64,000 nucleotides of DNA from Brachionus plicatilis (Eukaryota; Rotifera; Eurotatoria; Ploima; Brachionidae). The position numbers were made by a program, and so were the translations under genes. The notes beneath the pieces are model-generated. The model ran no database searches, was not told the DNA's origin, and was given only the letters and a program-made list of their open reading frames with translations. Positions 34,637 through 45,660 of the stretch are shown here, in pieces (position 1 is the stretch's first letter; every line of letters begins with the position of its first letter). The stretch lies in assembly GCA_010279815.1 (NCBI GenBank), contig QEOQ01000180.1, forward strand, positions 1,011,293-1,075,292, given 5' to 3'.

Positions 34637-34825
34637 ATGGCAACAGAGGCTAGGACAATCAGCAATAACTTGGAGGTCAACAATCATGAAAGAGACCACC
34701 GAAATGGAAATAACATAGACAGAGGATCTAATAGAGTACAAATCAAAATTAATGACTCTGTGTTCTAGAAGAAGCGAATAAGAAAAAAAGTCTCTGACTC
34801 ATTTACCCTGTTTCATAGTGATATT
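34637..34825 (+). pseudogene. Small open frame with one in-frame TAG, unknown
   Basis: From an ATG at 34637 a hydrophilic frame runs MATEARTISNNLEVNNHERD, then NGNNIDRGSNRVQIKIND, to a TAG at 34766-34768. It continues in the same frame, KKRIRKKVSDSFTLFHSDIL, to a TAA at 34823-34825. The composition is clearly more coding-like than the flanks. Either the gene is broken by one stop, or a short intron removes the TAG (GAG|gtcaac...ttctag|AAG is phase 0 on both sides but would remove most of the frame). An Ile/Phe/Lys-rich frame follows at 34820-35024, after an acceptor-like TTTCATAG, in a phase I could not join. No family is recognised. Confidence 0.25.
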
Positions 34826-35447
34826 CTTTAAAAACTTCATAATACTTTTGGTTAAAATTATTTGTTTATTTCATAAAATTACGGCTGTCTTGGGATGTTT
34901 AAAAAAAAAGAAAGATACAAATAAAAATAAAAATTTATTAATGACATTTGCAAAGAAATTTTTGTTTTTATTTAAAAAAGATGAAAAATATATGCACAAA
35001 GAATTAAAAAAAAAGAATTATTGAAATAAAATTTAGCTATTTCTTCAATATTAGTAAAAATATTCAAAAATATTTTTTTTTAATAAGTTTGTTTTTTTCT
35101 TTTTTCCTTCAAAATTTTATCAATAAACTAGATTTTAAAACTAATTTTTTTTTGGAAAAATTTAATTCAATTTTATTATTAATTAATATATTTTTGCTTG
35201 GATATTTTAAATTTAATTGGTAAGCAATAAAAACCATAATAAACAATCAAGAAATTTTTTAACAATTTAGTGTCTACCTTTTATTATTTCAATATCTTGA
35301 GCTCCAAATCAAAAACCGTGAACCTTACTTTCTTCTGTTAAGTAAAACTCAGCCAAATTAGTGTTTCGTTATAAATAAGATATGGGTAATTTTCTTAAAA
35401 TTTTAAGAAAGTATTTAAATAAGACATGTATTTTATGATGATGCAAA

Positions 35448-35490
35448 ATTAATCATTTGATATAAAATCATTTTATATCAAATGATTAAT
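35448..35490. repeat. Perfect 43-bp palindrome
   Basis: Arms of 21 bp (ATTAATCATTTGATATAAAAT and its complement) surround a single C. It lies 80 bp before the large foldback element at 35573. Confidence 0.9.
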
Positions 35491-35524
35491 AAATAAATAA
35501 AATAAATAAAAAAATTATTATATC

Positions 35525-35571
35525 AAAAATTTGATATCATTTTTTTAGTAAAAAAATGATATCAAATTTTT
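35525..35571. repeat. 22-bp-stem hairpin
   Basis: The stem AAAAATTTGATATCATTTTTTT is perfectly matched by its complement across a 3-base loop (AGT). It abuts the left end of the foldback element at 35573 and shares the TTGATAT core with the palindrome at 35448. Confidence 0.9.
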
Positions 35572-35572
35572 T

Positions 35573-36071
35573 TACCTACGTTAAGAATATTCTTAGTTCT
35601 TAGAAATCTTAGATCTTAGAAGTTTTCTAAGAAAAAAAAATTTGAGATTCTTAGATGCTTAACTTCTAAGAACATCTAAGAACAACTAAGAATTCTTAAA
35701 TAATTTTTTTAAATGACAAAAATGTTCTTTCTTTTTATACTAAAATAAAATATATTTGAGTCAATCAGATTCTTCTTATTTTTTTCTAATTTTTGCGCCA
35801 AAATTGGAGTAATAAATCGTTCTTATCTAAGACAGTCGAACGTTATAAAAAGTAAAGTTTAAAAAAAGAAGAATCTGATTGACTCAAATATATTTTATTT
35901 TAGTATAAAAAGAAAGAACATTTTTGTCATTTAAAAAAATTATTTAAGAATTCTTAGTTGTTCTTAGATGTTCTTAGAAGTTAAGCATCTAAGAATCTCA
36001 AATTTTTTTTTCTTAGAAAACTTCTAAGATCTAAGATTTCTAAGAACTAAGAATATTCTTAACGTAGGTAA
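35573..36071. mobile_element. Foldback MITE with about 206-bp arms that appear identical
   Basis: The left arm (35573-35778) and right arm (35866-36071, inverted) read identically by eye. They start TACCTACGTTAAGAATATTC and reach ATCAGATTCTTCTT. The arms are packed with TTCTTAG/CTAAGAA motifs in both orientations. The loop is about 87 bp (GCGCCAAAATTGG, ACAGTCGAACG). Both flanks are T-rich, so no target duplication can be read. Identical arms suggest a recent insertion or ongoing arm homogenisation. Confidence 0.85.
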
Positions 36072-36081
36072 TTTTTTTTAT

Positions 36082-36920
36082 TTATTCATTATATTGCTTC
36101 GAAAAGTAAAAAGAATGATATTTGTTTTCACGCATTTGGTTAATTTTTTTTTTTAAGTAAAAATAAAAAATTATTAAAAAGAAAAGATAAATTAATTTTT
36201 GGTGGCCTTTTGCTTGTCGGTTGTTCTTGATATTGTAATTGGATTTATCTTGATATTCTTCTTGGTCTTTTTTTCTGAATATTCTATTAAAAAAGATGAA
36301 AAATAAATGTACATAGAAGTTTAAAAAACTAACTAAAATTAGATGTTCAGCATGCTCTTCAGGGGGCGTTTCAACAATAATGGGTTGCATCTCGGACTGA
36401 TTGTTTTGGTCTTCTTGCTCTAATTGCTTTCCAATTTTTTTTGAAAAAAGCGATGAAATGTAATAGACTGAGCCATTTTCATCATTCTTTTTTGAGATAA
36501 CGATGTTTTTATGATCAAGTTCCGACTGTCATGATTTTGTCCATGTTTTCATATTTGCTCAATCAAATAAATTAAAAGGTTTTGGATCAGCATTATCTTG
36601 TGATGATTCCATTGTTCCATGAATTTGCTTGATACCATATTCAAAAATTGGCTAACCCAGAGACTTTTTTTAAAACTTCCATCATCTTTGATCCATTTAT
36701 TAGTTGATTCCAGTCAATTGTTTTTTCTTCGAGTCCTTGGAAAATTAACTCATATCATGATGAATTACTCTCACTTATCTTATTTACCCTGAAATATTCT
36801 ACAAAACTTTAAACTAACTCATCGTTTCACCTTTCCCATTTTGCCTACATTTGAAACAGTTTTAAAATTGTAAAGTTCTGTCATCACTTTAATAGACTTA
36901 GTATAATTTCGAATTTTTTA
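36082..36920 (-). pseudogene. Decayed coding sequence, unknown
   Basis: Reading the minus strand from about 36920, coding-like frames with shifts and stops give, in order, TELYNFKTVSNVGKMGK, YELIFQGLEEKTIDWNQLIN, IFEYGIKQIHGTMESSQDN, NDENGSVYYISSLFSKKIGK and SEMQPIIVETPPEEHAEHL. A hydrophobic stretch and a Lys-rich tail ending at 36082 follow. A possible intron (gttag...tttaatag, about 36335-36285) would join EEHAEHLIL to NIQKKRPRRISR and a stop. I do not recognise the family. The 3' end lies 11 bp from the foldback element at 35573-36071. Confidence 0.3.
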
Positions 36921-37121
36921 TTTAAATCTGCATTTTTGGTTGAATTTAACATTAAAGCCGTGTTTCTATTATGACTTTTCTAACAATTTATTTATTTTTT
37001 TGAAACTGAAAGTTAATTTTTAAATCTTTAAAAAAAAAATGTTTATTAAAAAAAATGATTCAAATGAACATGACAACTTTTTTACTAGTGAAGTAAGTTG
37101 GCAATAAGTTTTAAGGGATTT
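36921..37121. other. 3' flank of ADGF copy 1
   Basis: AATAAA on the minus strand (37042-37047) lies 75 bp after the ADGF stop codon. Otherwise AT-rich. Confidence 0.4.
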
Positions 37122-39187
37122 TTAATTCAAAGCAAAATAAAGCACAACAAAAAGAGACATTGTTATTAAAATGTTCCAAGAAATTGGATGGCGATTGCAT
37201 GAAAAATTATGTTGAAAATTGGTTGTCGTTTTGTCAGAAATAAGCTGAATTGAGCCTTTGTAAAATGTGTATGAAAAATTAGTTGAGTAATTAATGTCTC
37301 CTATAACAATTTTAACATCTATTTTTTCTGTTTTGTTGAGACTAAGAATGGGTGTTTTGCATTTAATTTCACCTATTCCTATCATTATGGCCTCAGTTTT
37401 TATGTCATTGAATAAACAAGCTATTTTTTGACATATTGCTTTTTCGAAACCAATTCCAAATATGCTCAATTCGACTTGTTTGCTTGCAGGACCAAATGTT
37501 GGCAATAAATTAGAAACATTAACTTGAGAATAAGAATCTCTTTTCAAACAAACATCTTGATAAGCTTCATCTATAAAATTGACCCATTCTTTTTCAAATT
37601 TTTCATATCCTATTTTTTTCAATTCATGCGGAATCGAACTATACTTGATCGAATTATTGGCTATGATTTTTAAGTCGTACAAATCAAGACCCCAAGCCAT
37701 GTAGGCCAAATAGTAGTCCACTGTTAAATCGTTGTAGCCAAAGCTTCCAGGATCATCACCAGCCAAAACAATTGGTATTCCACTTCGGAAAAAATTTATA
37801 GCCGGATGATTTCTTAAATCTGACACATAGCCTTTTTTAAATAAAAAAATTTTAAAAAATTAAATCAACTTTTAAAATATTTACCCAAAATTTGATTGCT
37901 AGCAGGACATGCCTCAATGGCAATGCCTCTTTCGATCAAATATTGGTACAATTCAGGATGCTTGATAAGTCCGATTCCGTGTCCTACACGGCTTGTTCTT
38001 AGAATAATTGAGTCGTAAATGTTGTTCAAAGTAGACACTGCGTCGCCAAATTTAGTTGGTTCCATGTCCTCGGGCCAGTTGGTCTCGGCTGTGTGAAAAA
38101 TCAAATTAAATGTTCCATTGCTCGATTGACTGTAGTTGAATCCTCGCATCAAAGTATCACTATGAAACAAAAGTGTATGGCCTTGATCTTCTTCACCTAC
38201 CAAATCAAACCCGCGGATCATTTGAGGAAATTTTGATTGTAGTCTCAAACTTGTCTCCAAAGTTGAGTTAATGTCACTTCTGGATCGACTTCTAGATCCA
38301 TAGATAACAAACACAAAGTCAATGAGCTGTGGATTTTCTCTAATATAATTTTTTTTAAATTCTGTCAACATTTCCAGCTCTTCCTCTGGCTGAATGTACA
38401 CTTTGTCCAAATTATTGTCAAGATAATACAGACCACCAAAATTAGAGCGCCTGAATTCAACTAGCTGCACATTTTCTTCCAGTGACAAGTCCAAGCATGC
38501 TTTTAGATAATCGAATCTAGTTCGATTGTATTTTGTCAAGTCAGAGTAAAAACCAAACACACCATATTTGTTTGCTGCTAACCATCTACCTTTCGAGTCT
38601 GTTGGATAGATTTTTTCATCCAATCCATTCAAAATGCCTGTCAGTGTGGTCTTTTCAATTATTTTTTCTATTGTCCAATTTGAGCCTTTGACTGGAATCC
38701 AACCTTTTGGAGCATCTTTGGCAAAGTAGCTCAAAAAATAGCTAGTACACTTACACTCCGATGAACTAGGAGCACAATCTGGATTGTTGTCTTTGTCGCA
38801 TATATGAAGCCAGCTAAACTCGGGCTCTCGGCTAAAAACAATTTCCAGGAATTTCTTTCTATTTAACATTTGAAATTCATGAATGTGTAAATTACCGCCT
38901 TTGGGCAGCTTGTTCAGAAATTTGTAAATATTTCTTGATGTTACGTTGGCCAGTTCGGTCTCGATCGGTCGAGAAGGATAAAAGTAATCAGCTGTTTGGC
39001 CAAACTCCTCAAATTTAAGCTTTTCCATGTAAATGTTAACAAATCTTTCTTTGTCATTTAGATTGATTATTTTAGCAGTCAGATTATTTCGGGCTTCCAT
39101 GTAAGCATATTGATTAAACGGGAGTGGTAGTGGTAAAATAATATTTTGTAGATTAATAAGCAATGTAACTTTTAATATAAGATTCAT
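37122..39187 (-). CDS. Adenosine deaminase-related growth factor (ADGF/ADA2), copy 1, membrane-tail form
   Basis: Exon 1 is 39187-37885 and exon 2 is 37831-37122. The 53-bp phase-1 intron sits inside the NQIL|GYVSDLRNHP motif, and the product is 670 residues. It converts extracellular adenosine to inosine. A signal peptide (MNLILKVTLLINL) comes first, then the ADGF N-terminal dimerisation region (about 20-95). Catalytic motifs are GGNLHIHEF (zinc His101, His103), RGFDLVGEED, FHTAETNW (His365, catalytic Glu368; the family has HAGET), RVGHGIGL (His403), EACPASNQIL and VLAGDDPGSFG (Asp pair). The C-terminus ends in a hydrophobic tail (ILITMSLFVVLYFALN) suited to a GPI signal or membrane anchor, which copy 2 lacks. 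The start is the first in-frame ATG, aligned with the paralogue. A splice acceptor lies 28 nt upstream. The core is near-identical to 55310-56795. Confidence 0.9.
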
Positions 39188-39202
39188 AACGAAGCAAGTC
39201 AA

Positions 39203-42200
39203 ATTTAAATTTCAACTAATAAAATGCTATAATTTTTCAAGCTTTTTATATTTTAATTTTATCACCTTTTTAGATACGATATCAATTCAATTTTTTTTCA
39301 GATTTATTTTTCGCTTAAAAAATAAATTTTATCTTTATAAATTTTTTGATTAGAAAATATTATTTCACTTGAATAGAGCTCGTGATTTTTTTTAAATAGA
39401 TTTTTTTAATAGTCAATTGTCTATTTTAAGAAATAAAGGCTAAAATTTTGAAAATTTTGACTTAAATTCTTGATTATTCGAATTTTTAAGAATCATCAAA
39501 AAAAATAAGATAGAACGTGTAGCTTTTTTCTAAATAAAATCTTATATAATACACAAATAATGAATGACATGAAATTAGTTTTTTGAAAAATCTTCACAAT
39601 ATTTTTATTTTTTTTTTGTTTAAAACATTAAAAAATAATTTTTTGTAATCTTAAAAAATTAGAAATTAATTTAAAATATTTTTTAATTGATAAATTTCAT
39701 GTTAATTAAATTAAGATCAAAACGTGACGGTTTTGTGAAATTTACTTAAAAACGATAAAAATAACAGAAAAAAATAAAAAAAATTGATTAACTTATAGGT
39801 TTAAAATTAGTTCAGTGATTTTGACATTATTCAAAGTTGCATCAACTATCTGAACTCTGTAAAGGAGACTGTAACATTAGAATGTTAATTCTGCCTCCAG
39901 TTTTCTCAAAAAACACAGAATTATTTTCAAATTTATTTTTTGATATCCAAAAAAGGGATGAAAAATTAGCGGAATGGGGGGTTTTCGAAAATATTATCTT
40001 TCATTGCTTTTTATATTTAATAAAAATTTGACTCTTTAAAGAAAATCGTTAAAAAAATTGTTTATTGAAAAAAAATCCATGTTTCAAATTGAATTAATAA
40101 TCACGTGACTAGTAAAATTACTATTTCACGTGACTATTTCACACTTTAGGCATTTATTATTCGTTTAGTTAGATGACGTTTTTAGAAGTTTTTTTTTTTT
40201 TTTGAGTTCACAAATAAGTGCCGTAAATATTTGTTTTTTAACGTCGCGCTAAAAGCCCAAGAATTTGGTTTTGGTGCCTCGAAAAAATTGAATTTTTCAA
40301 GGCTTAAGCCAACTTAATGACGAAATTTTAGATTTTGATTTTTTAGTAAGTCGAAAAAACTATTTTTTATAAGGCACCAATACCAAATTAAAATGAAGTT
40401 TTCGATAATATATGTAATAATTAATAAAGGAAAGGCAAAAAGAATAAATGGACCTTCAATCGCTTCCGAAAAAATAGACTCTAATAAACGTTTTTGAATT
40501 AAATATTAGGAGCAATCACGAAATATTAATTAGAAACGAATATCATGCTAGCCCTTTGACTGAGACAAATACAAATGCAGAATCGATAATACTAATCGAA
40601 ATGAGAATTCAGTCCAAGGCGACAAAATGGTAAAGCTATAATTGAAAAATTTTATTCTTGGCTTAAGACTAGTTTAAATCAGGAAGCTATAAAGGTCGAT
40701 TTTAGACTTGATTAAAGAACAGGTATTGTCGATATTTTAAAAAAGTTGAGAAAAACTTAGCCCAGTTTTTCGTTCCTAAGTACCTTGGATGTAATTTTCT
40801 TAACTGAAATGATTAAGTAAAACAAAATAGTTTAATTGCAAAAGAACTTAATTCCCTGTAAGATATTAGACTAGTTATAATTGCAGATGGTGAGATTTTT
40901 TACATAAAATATTTTTCAATTTAATCTAAATATTAAATAAAAGGAACTTATATCTTTTGCCAGAAAAGTGGTAACAACTTTTTTCAGAGAAAATCTTATT
41001 CTCGGCTTATTTTTATATCAATTAATAGTTAACAATATATTAAACTTAGTAATATTTGACAAAAAATTAGAAAATGAAATAGGATTAAATATTTAAAATA
41101 AAGTTTTGCTATTTTATAAAACTTTTAAAGTAAATCATTATCATGCAGTGTACACTATTACGGAAAGAATGTATTTATTTGAAGATTTAAGCCCATTTTC
41201 TTATAAAACAACAAATTCTCTAAAAAATTGCTATTTTTTTTCAGGTGTTCTATTATGAAGTTTATTTATTATTTTGCGTATTTTAGCTTGATATGTATGG
41301 AGTTTTTTCAGGAATTTTGCAAAAATTTAAATTTGATGATGTCTAATTAAAATTTTTGCAAAGTTAAATCTATGATCATTTTTCTATTAATTTTTTTTTA
41401 ATGTTAGCAATCGATTAGCTTTTATATTAATTTTTAAAGCAGAAAATTGTATGTTTGTTTAATTTAAAAATGTAATCATGTTATAAAATTTATAGAATTA
41501 TAGCCCAAGTCGTAAATTTAATTCGCTAGATATGATAACCACTCAACTCTCACTCACACTTGATCACGCATTTTTTTGCGTGATACACTCACACTCACAC
41601 TCAAACACACATTTTTTTGCATGACACAAAAGATAGCAAATTGCTATCAAATTTTGATTTTTTTTTAAAAAATTAATAAGTTCATTTATTGTCGAAAATA
41701 TTTTAATTATTGGTCTTATTAATAATTGTTCATGTGTACTAATAAAGGTTTAATTGATTTAATTATTTATTATTTATTTCAAATCGATCTTCTAAAGTTA
41801 AATAATTTAAGCTTTTACTTTTATTCGAAAATTTAAATACTCTATTAATGGTAGCAACAATACTTAAAAAATCACACAAATTATATCAGTATTTTTATAT
41901 TTTGAAAAAAAATTTAATGATTGCTTATTTATCTGAACTCAAATTTGCCAATCCCATTTTTATCAGTCTCAACTCATCCAGAGATGGTGACTAAAAAATT
42001 TAACTTAAGTCAAACGCGACTCGAATCTGACTTAAATTGTAGAATAAATTCATTTTTTTGATCAAATTGCCTTTTACCCTGAGTCAAAAAAATGGACCGA
42101 CTTAGACTCGATTCAAGTCATTTGACTAAAAATGAATTGAAAATATATTTTTTAATAAATTGCAATAAGTAAATTTTTATCATACACTTAAGAAAAATAG

Positions 42201-42334
42201 CTTTAACTTTAATATTTTGGTTAAATGGGTATAGTTAAATTAATAATTTAAAATGTAACGGGAAAAAAAATGAAAATAAACTTCGAGATATTGTAAACAT
42301 TAATAAAATAAATATTTAAAAAATATTTTTTAAT
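39203..42334. other. Intergenic, no supported gene
   Basis: It begins with the 5' flank of ADGF copy 1. A short repeat TCACGTGACTAGTAAAATTA...TTTCACGTGACTA lies at about 40093-40131 and contains two CACGTG E-boxes. A (CACACT)n-like tract with TTTTTTTGCGTGAT/TGCATGAC repeats lies at about 41546-41628. The region around 41975-42140 is rich in GACTC/GAGTC-type motifs reminiscent of the CAGAGTTG MITEs. A plus-strand open frame at 39837-40028 has no recognisable family and starts with a non-ATG codon. Confidence 0.35.
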
Positions 42335-42500
42335 GCAGAATATGTTAAGAATAATTTTTTTTATTTAGATAAATAAAAAGAAGCCAACGATAAATACTCA
42401 GGATTTCTAGAGGAAAGATTTGAGACTAAAATCATTTAAAATATAAAAGAAAATAAAAAGAATTTTAGAAGATTTACTAGATATGGCAAATTAAAGTCCT
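42335..42500 (+). pseudogene. Possible LINE linker fragment
   Basis: One frame with two stops reads KEANDKYSGFLEERFETKII, then NIKENKKNFRRFTRYGK. This resembles the segment between endonuclease and reverse transcriptase in LINEs ('...A...YE..L...IK.NPK.FW.Y.R.K'). No RT follows, so the call is weak. Confidence 0.3.
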
Positions 42501-44796
42501 ACTAATCATGATAAAAAATGTTTACGAAGAAACGCTTTTAATTTTAATTTTTGATCATAAATAAATATAAATGTTAAGCAAATCATATTTAACCGTAACA
42601 AAGATTTACAATATATTCCTTAAAAAAAAAAATATTTCGAAAATGTTCAAAAGTGGTTTAAACACTGTTCAAGAACACCGTAAACTTTTTTTTATAAATT
42701 TACTCAATTAATGTGTATACAACAATTTTGACCATATTAAGAGTCTTACAGATTTGTTTTAAGGGTCAAGCATCGAATGTCTACTTGAAAAAAATATTTC
42801 ATCATCAAATTTTAAATAATTTAAAGCTATTTCATAATTTTAATTTTTGATCACAATAATTTAATTATAATCAATAAATTTTTTTGTCGTAAATTGTATC
42901 TTAAAATTGTTGAAATAAAAATTTGCCTGCAATCAATAATTAAGAAAAATAGATATTTGTCTAAATTTATTAATACTGAATCTTATCTAAGGATCCTGAG
43001 GTAGAAAAGTGAAATTTTATTCAAAAATTTAAAAACACATAAAATAAATCAATGTATAAAAATGAATAAATGTTTAAAAAATGCTATTTTAAATATTTTA
43101 TACAACTTTGGAATTTTAATAGTAATTTGCTTGAAATAGAAAAATTCAATATTGAGTTTCAAACAATTTCAGTTTGTTTAAAATTTTGGAATGAAAAAAA
43201 AACATTTAATTATTTTTTAAATATACTTTAAATATCATTAACACTTGATTAAAATATTTCTATTTAGTTTGTATCTTTTTAAAGTAAACTCAATTAAGTA
43301 TCATGAGTAAAGATTCTTTTGATAAATTAAGGTATCTGATTTGGAACAAATATTTTGTTTTTGTTTTTGTTTTTTTTTTAACATAGCTCTTTATTTAATC
43401 GAGTTTCAACTACTTTTAACAAAATATCTAATAAGAATTTCTAAAAGCGATTTTTTAATACTAGATTAGATGCGTGTTCAGAGAAGATAAGTAAACTCTT
43501 GATAATAATAGGACTTTGACCAAGAATTTTTTTATATCAATTTCAAGGTTAATCATCAGGCTAGTGCCCAGTACCCACCAAGAAATTTTTTATTCTAATC
43601 GATTTTTATTTTTAAATCTTCGTTTAAATAACCAAATAAAAATGTTAAGGTTTTTAAAATTAGTCTCTTTTGAACCTTAAGATTTAGGCGTTGTGAATCT
43701 CAAATACAAATCCGAACTTTTTTTATAAGTGCGGACTCGGAAATGACTTGAACTTGTGATAGTTAAACAACTCTAAAAAAATATTGCTAAATAGTGCAAA
43801 ATACTTTGATGAACCTTTTTTGCCTATAATAAAATCTTATTTCCTTTTTTTTATTAGATCTAATCTATATTCAATTTAAATCTTATTGATGTTTTATTTT
43901 TTTTATATTTTAATATTAGTAAAATCATCGAAGTAAAAAAAGGTGCAAAAAAGTATTGTGTAATATTTTAGAATATTTTTTAACTTTAATTTTGATTATT
44001 CAAAAAATTTAGAATTTTTGTTCAATTTGTATTTAAAATTCACAACATATTAATTTTTGTTTTTGTTTTCGTTTGCTTATGAGACACTAATTTAAAATAT
44101 AAAAATAAAAACTAAGATTAAAGAGGTTAAATAGCTCAGATTTAATTTGGAAACACAATTTTAAATCCCAAACAAGTATATATATCTGCATTCACTGTTA
44201 AATTTTAGCAAAATTTTAAGGAATAGAAGAAAAAGCTAATCGAATTGATAAATGTTACTTCATTAAATTAAATTAATTGAAAGTTATTTATATTAGCTCC
44301 TAGCTTTAGTTAATAGTTTTTGATCTTGATCATTTAAATTCTATCATAGACTTCAACATACCGATGAAGAATTTTCTAAAACTTAAATAAAATGACAAGT
44401 TTAAAATTCCAACAACGGATGTCTGGACTCAGTGTTTTAAGATAAATTTCGAAAGTTTTATCACTAAGTTTATAGAAAAAAATGCCAAAATTACACCCAC
44501 ATCTTCTAATAAACCCAGATTATTTTTGCATGGTTACTTTTTTATTAAATTTTCGACTGATAACTAAAAATCACAGAAAATCAAGCCAATAAGTAGTTCA
44601 GAATTTTTTTTAAGGTTTATTGTTGTAACAAATAATCCGGAGTTATTCGTGTGTCCTGAAGGCTAGATACAAAAAATTTACAAAAAAAAAAAGTGAAACA
44701 TTTTTTTTTTTCTAATTTATGTTTTTCCAAAAATTCATGGATCTTTTTAAAAAATTTTACGCTCTATCAATTAAATAATTTTGAGTTGTTTGTTCA
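42501..44796. other. Intergenic with repeat shreds
   Basis: A half-copy of the CAGAGTTG MITE is recognisable at about 43728-43775 (ACTTGAACTTGTGA then AAACAACTCT). A segment at about 43381-43440 resembles part of the LINE relic at 45470-45530. About 44395-44660 reads, with a stop, coding-like plus-strand sequence (IPTTDVWTQCFKINFESF, NKPRLFLHGYFF) that I cannot assign. The rest is AT-rich. Confidence 0.3.
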
Positions 44797-45660
44797 TTTA
44801 TTTATTGTTTATTTTGTTTATCTGTGCCGAACTAAATCTCTCCTCCAGATTAAAAATAAAATAAAATTAAAATTAAAAAAAAAAAATATATAGAAGAAAA
44901 TAAAAAAAGACAAATTAAAATAAGAAATGATAGGTCCTATATGTTTACGGGTTGAACAGGTCAGGAAAGAAAGAAGAAATATAAAAGTAGAAATTTGCAA
45001 TGACTTATTTAGGCTTCCTACATTGATTTTTTTTTTGACAATATTTTTAATAAAATTTGATCGTGAACTACAAGGTTGCTTTATCTCATCATAAGTTTGA
45101 GTGAAGGTTAAATTTGAATTAAGTTTTAAGCTTAAAAACTTGATTTCTTTTCGATTCACTATTTTTATTTTCATTCTTAATTTTAAGTCAATATTTTCTT
45201 TAGTATATTTAATGAAGACTAAAGCAAGACTTTCAACCGATATTTCAATTAATTTTCCACTTAAAAAGACATTTTTCTAATTTGTCTAAGTATGCATTTA
45301 TCCTATTCTCTTGATTTTCTTTCTTTTTAAAAATGAAAAGTGTAACCAGGTAGTCCGCAAAAAGAAGATCGTATTCAATTTTTGTTTTGTCTTTTCAAGG
45401 CAAATCATTAAAAAGTATAATAAATATTTAGCTCAGTAATTAATCCTTTACCATTTTCCTTAAACATATTTCTTAATTTAATCGAGTTGAAACTTTTTTT
45501 TACTTACATATCTGATAAGTATTTCTTAAAATAGTTTATTCATTTTATTGTTGATATTTTTAACGCGATCGACAGGATTTGATGGTCTAATTTATTAACT
45601 AAAAATAATAAACCTTCTTTACTAACCTAATCCATTGGTTTTAATCATTTTTAGACTCAA
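44797..45660 (-). pseudogene. LINE reverse transcriptase relic with AAATAAATA tail
   Basis: Down the minus strand from about 45660 are LDHQILSIALKIS, YFKKYLSDM, then NDLP and TKIEYDLLFADYLVTLFIF (the FADD site, here FADY), INAYLDKLEKCLFKWKIN and the frame NRKEIKFLSLKLNSNLTFTQ. These follow the palm and thumb order of a LINE RT. The 3' terminus CGGCACAGATAAACAAAATAAACAATAAATAAA is near-identical to the tail at 24800-24852, so the two belong to one family. Frameshifts and stops make it dead. Confidence 0.65.

Noticed and set aside
39188..39202. Start of ADGF copy 1 at a TTG (39202)
   Set aside because: The ATG at 39187 aligns exactly with Met5 of copy 2 and begins a good signal peptide.
40093..40131. 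Repeated TCACGTGACTA with CACGTG E-boxes about 900 bp upstream of ADGF copy 1
   Set aside because: Two E-box hexamers alone do not show a functional promoter element; the copy 2 upstream region has no match that I can see.
41546..41628. CACACT-type array with TTTTTTTGCGTGAT units as a possible regulatory array
   Set aside because: It is an irregular simple-sequence repeat with only two longer units; there is no evidence of function.
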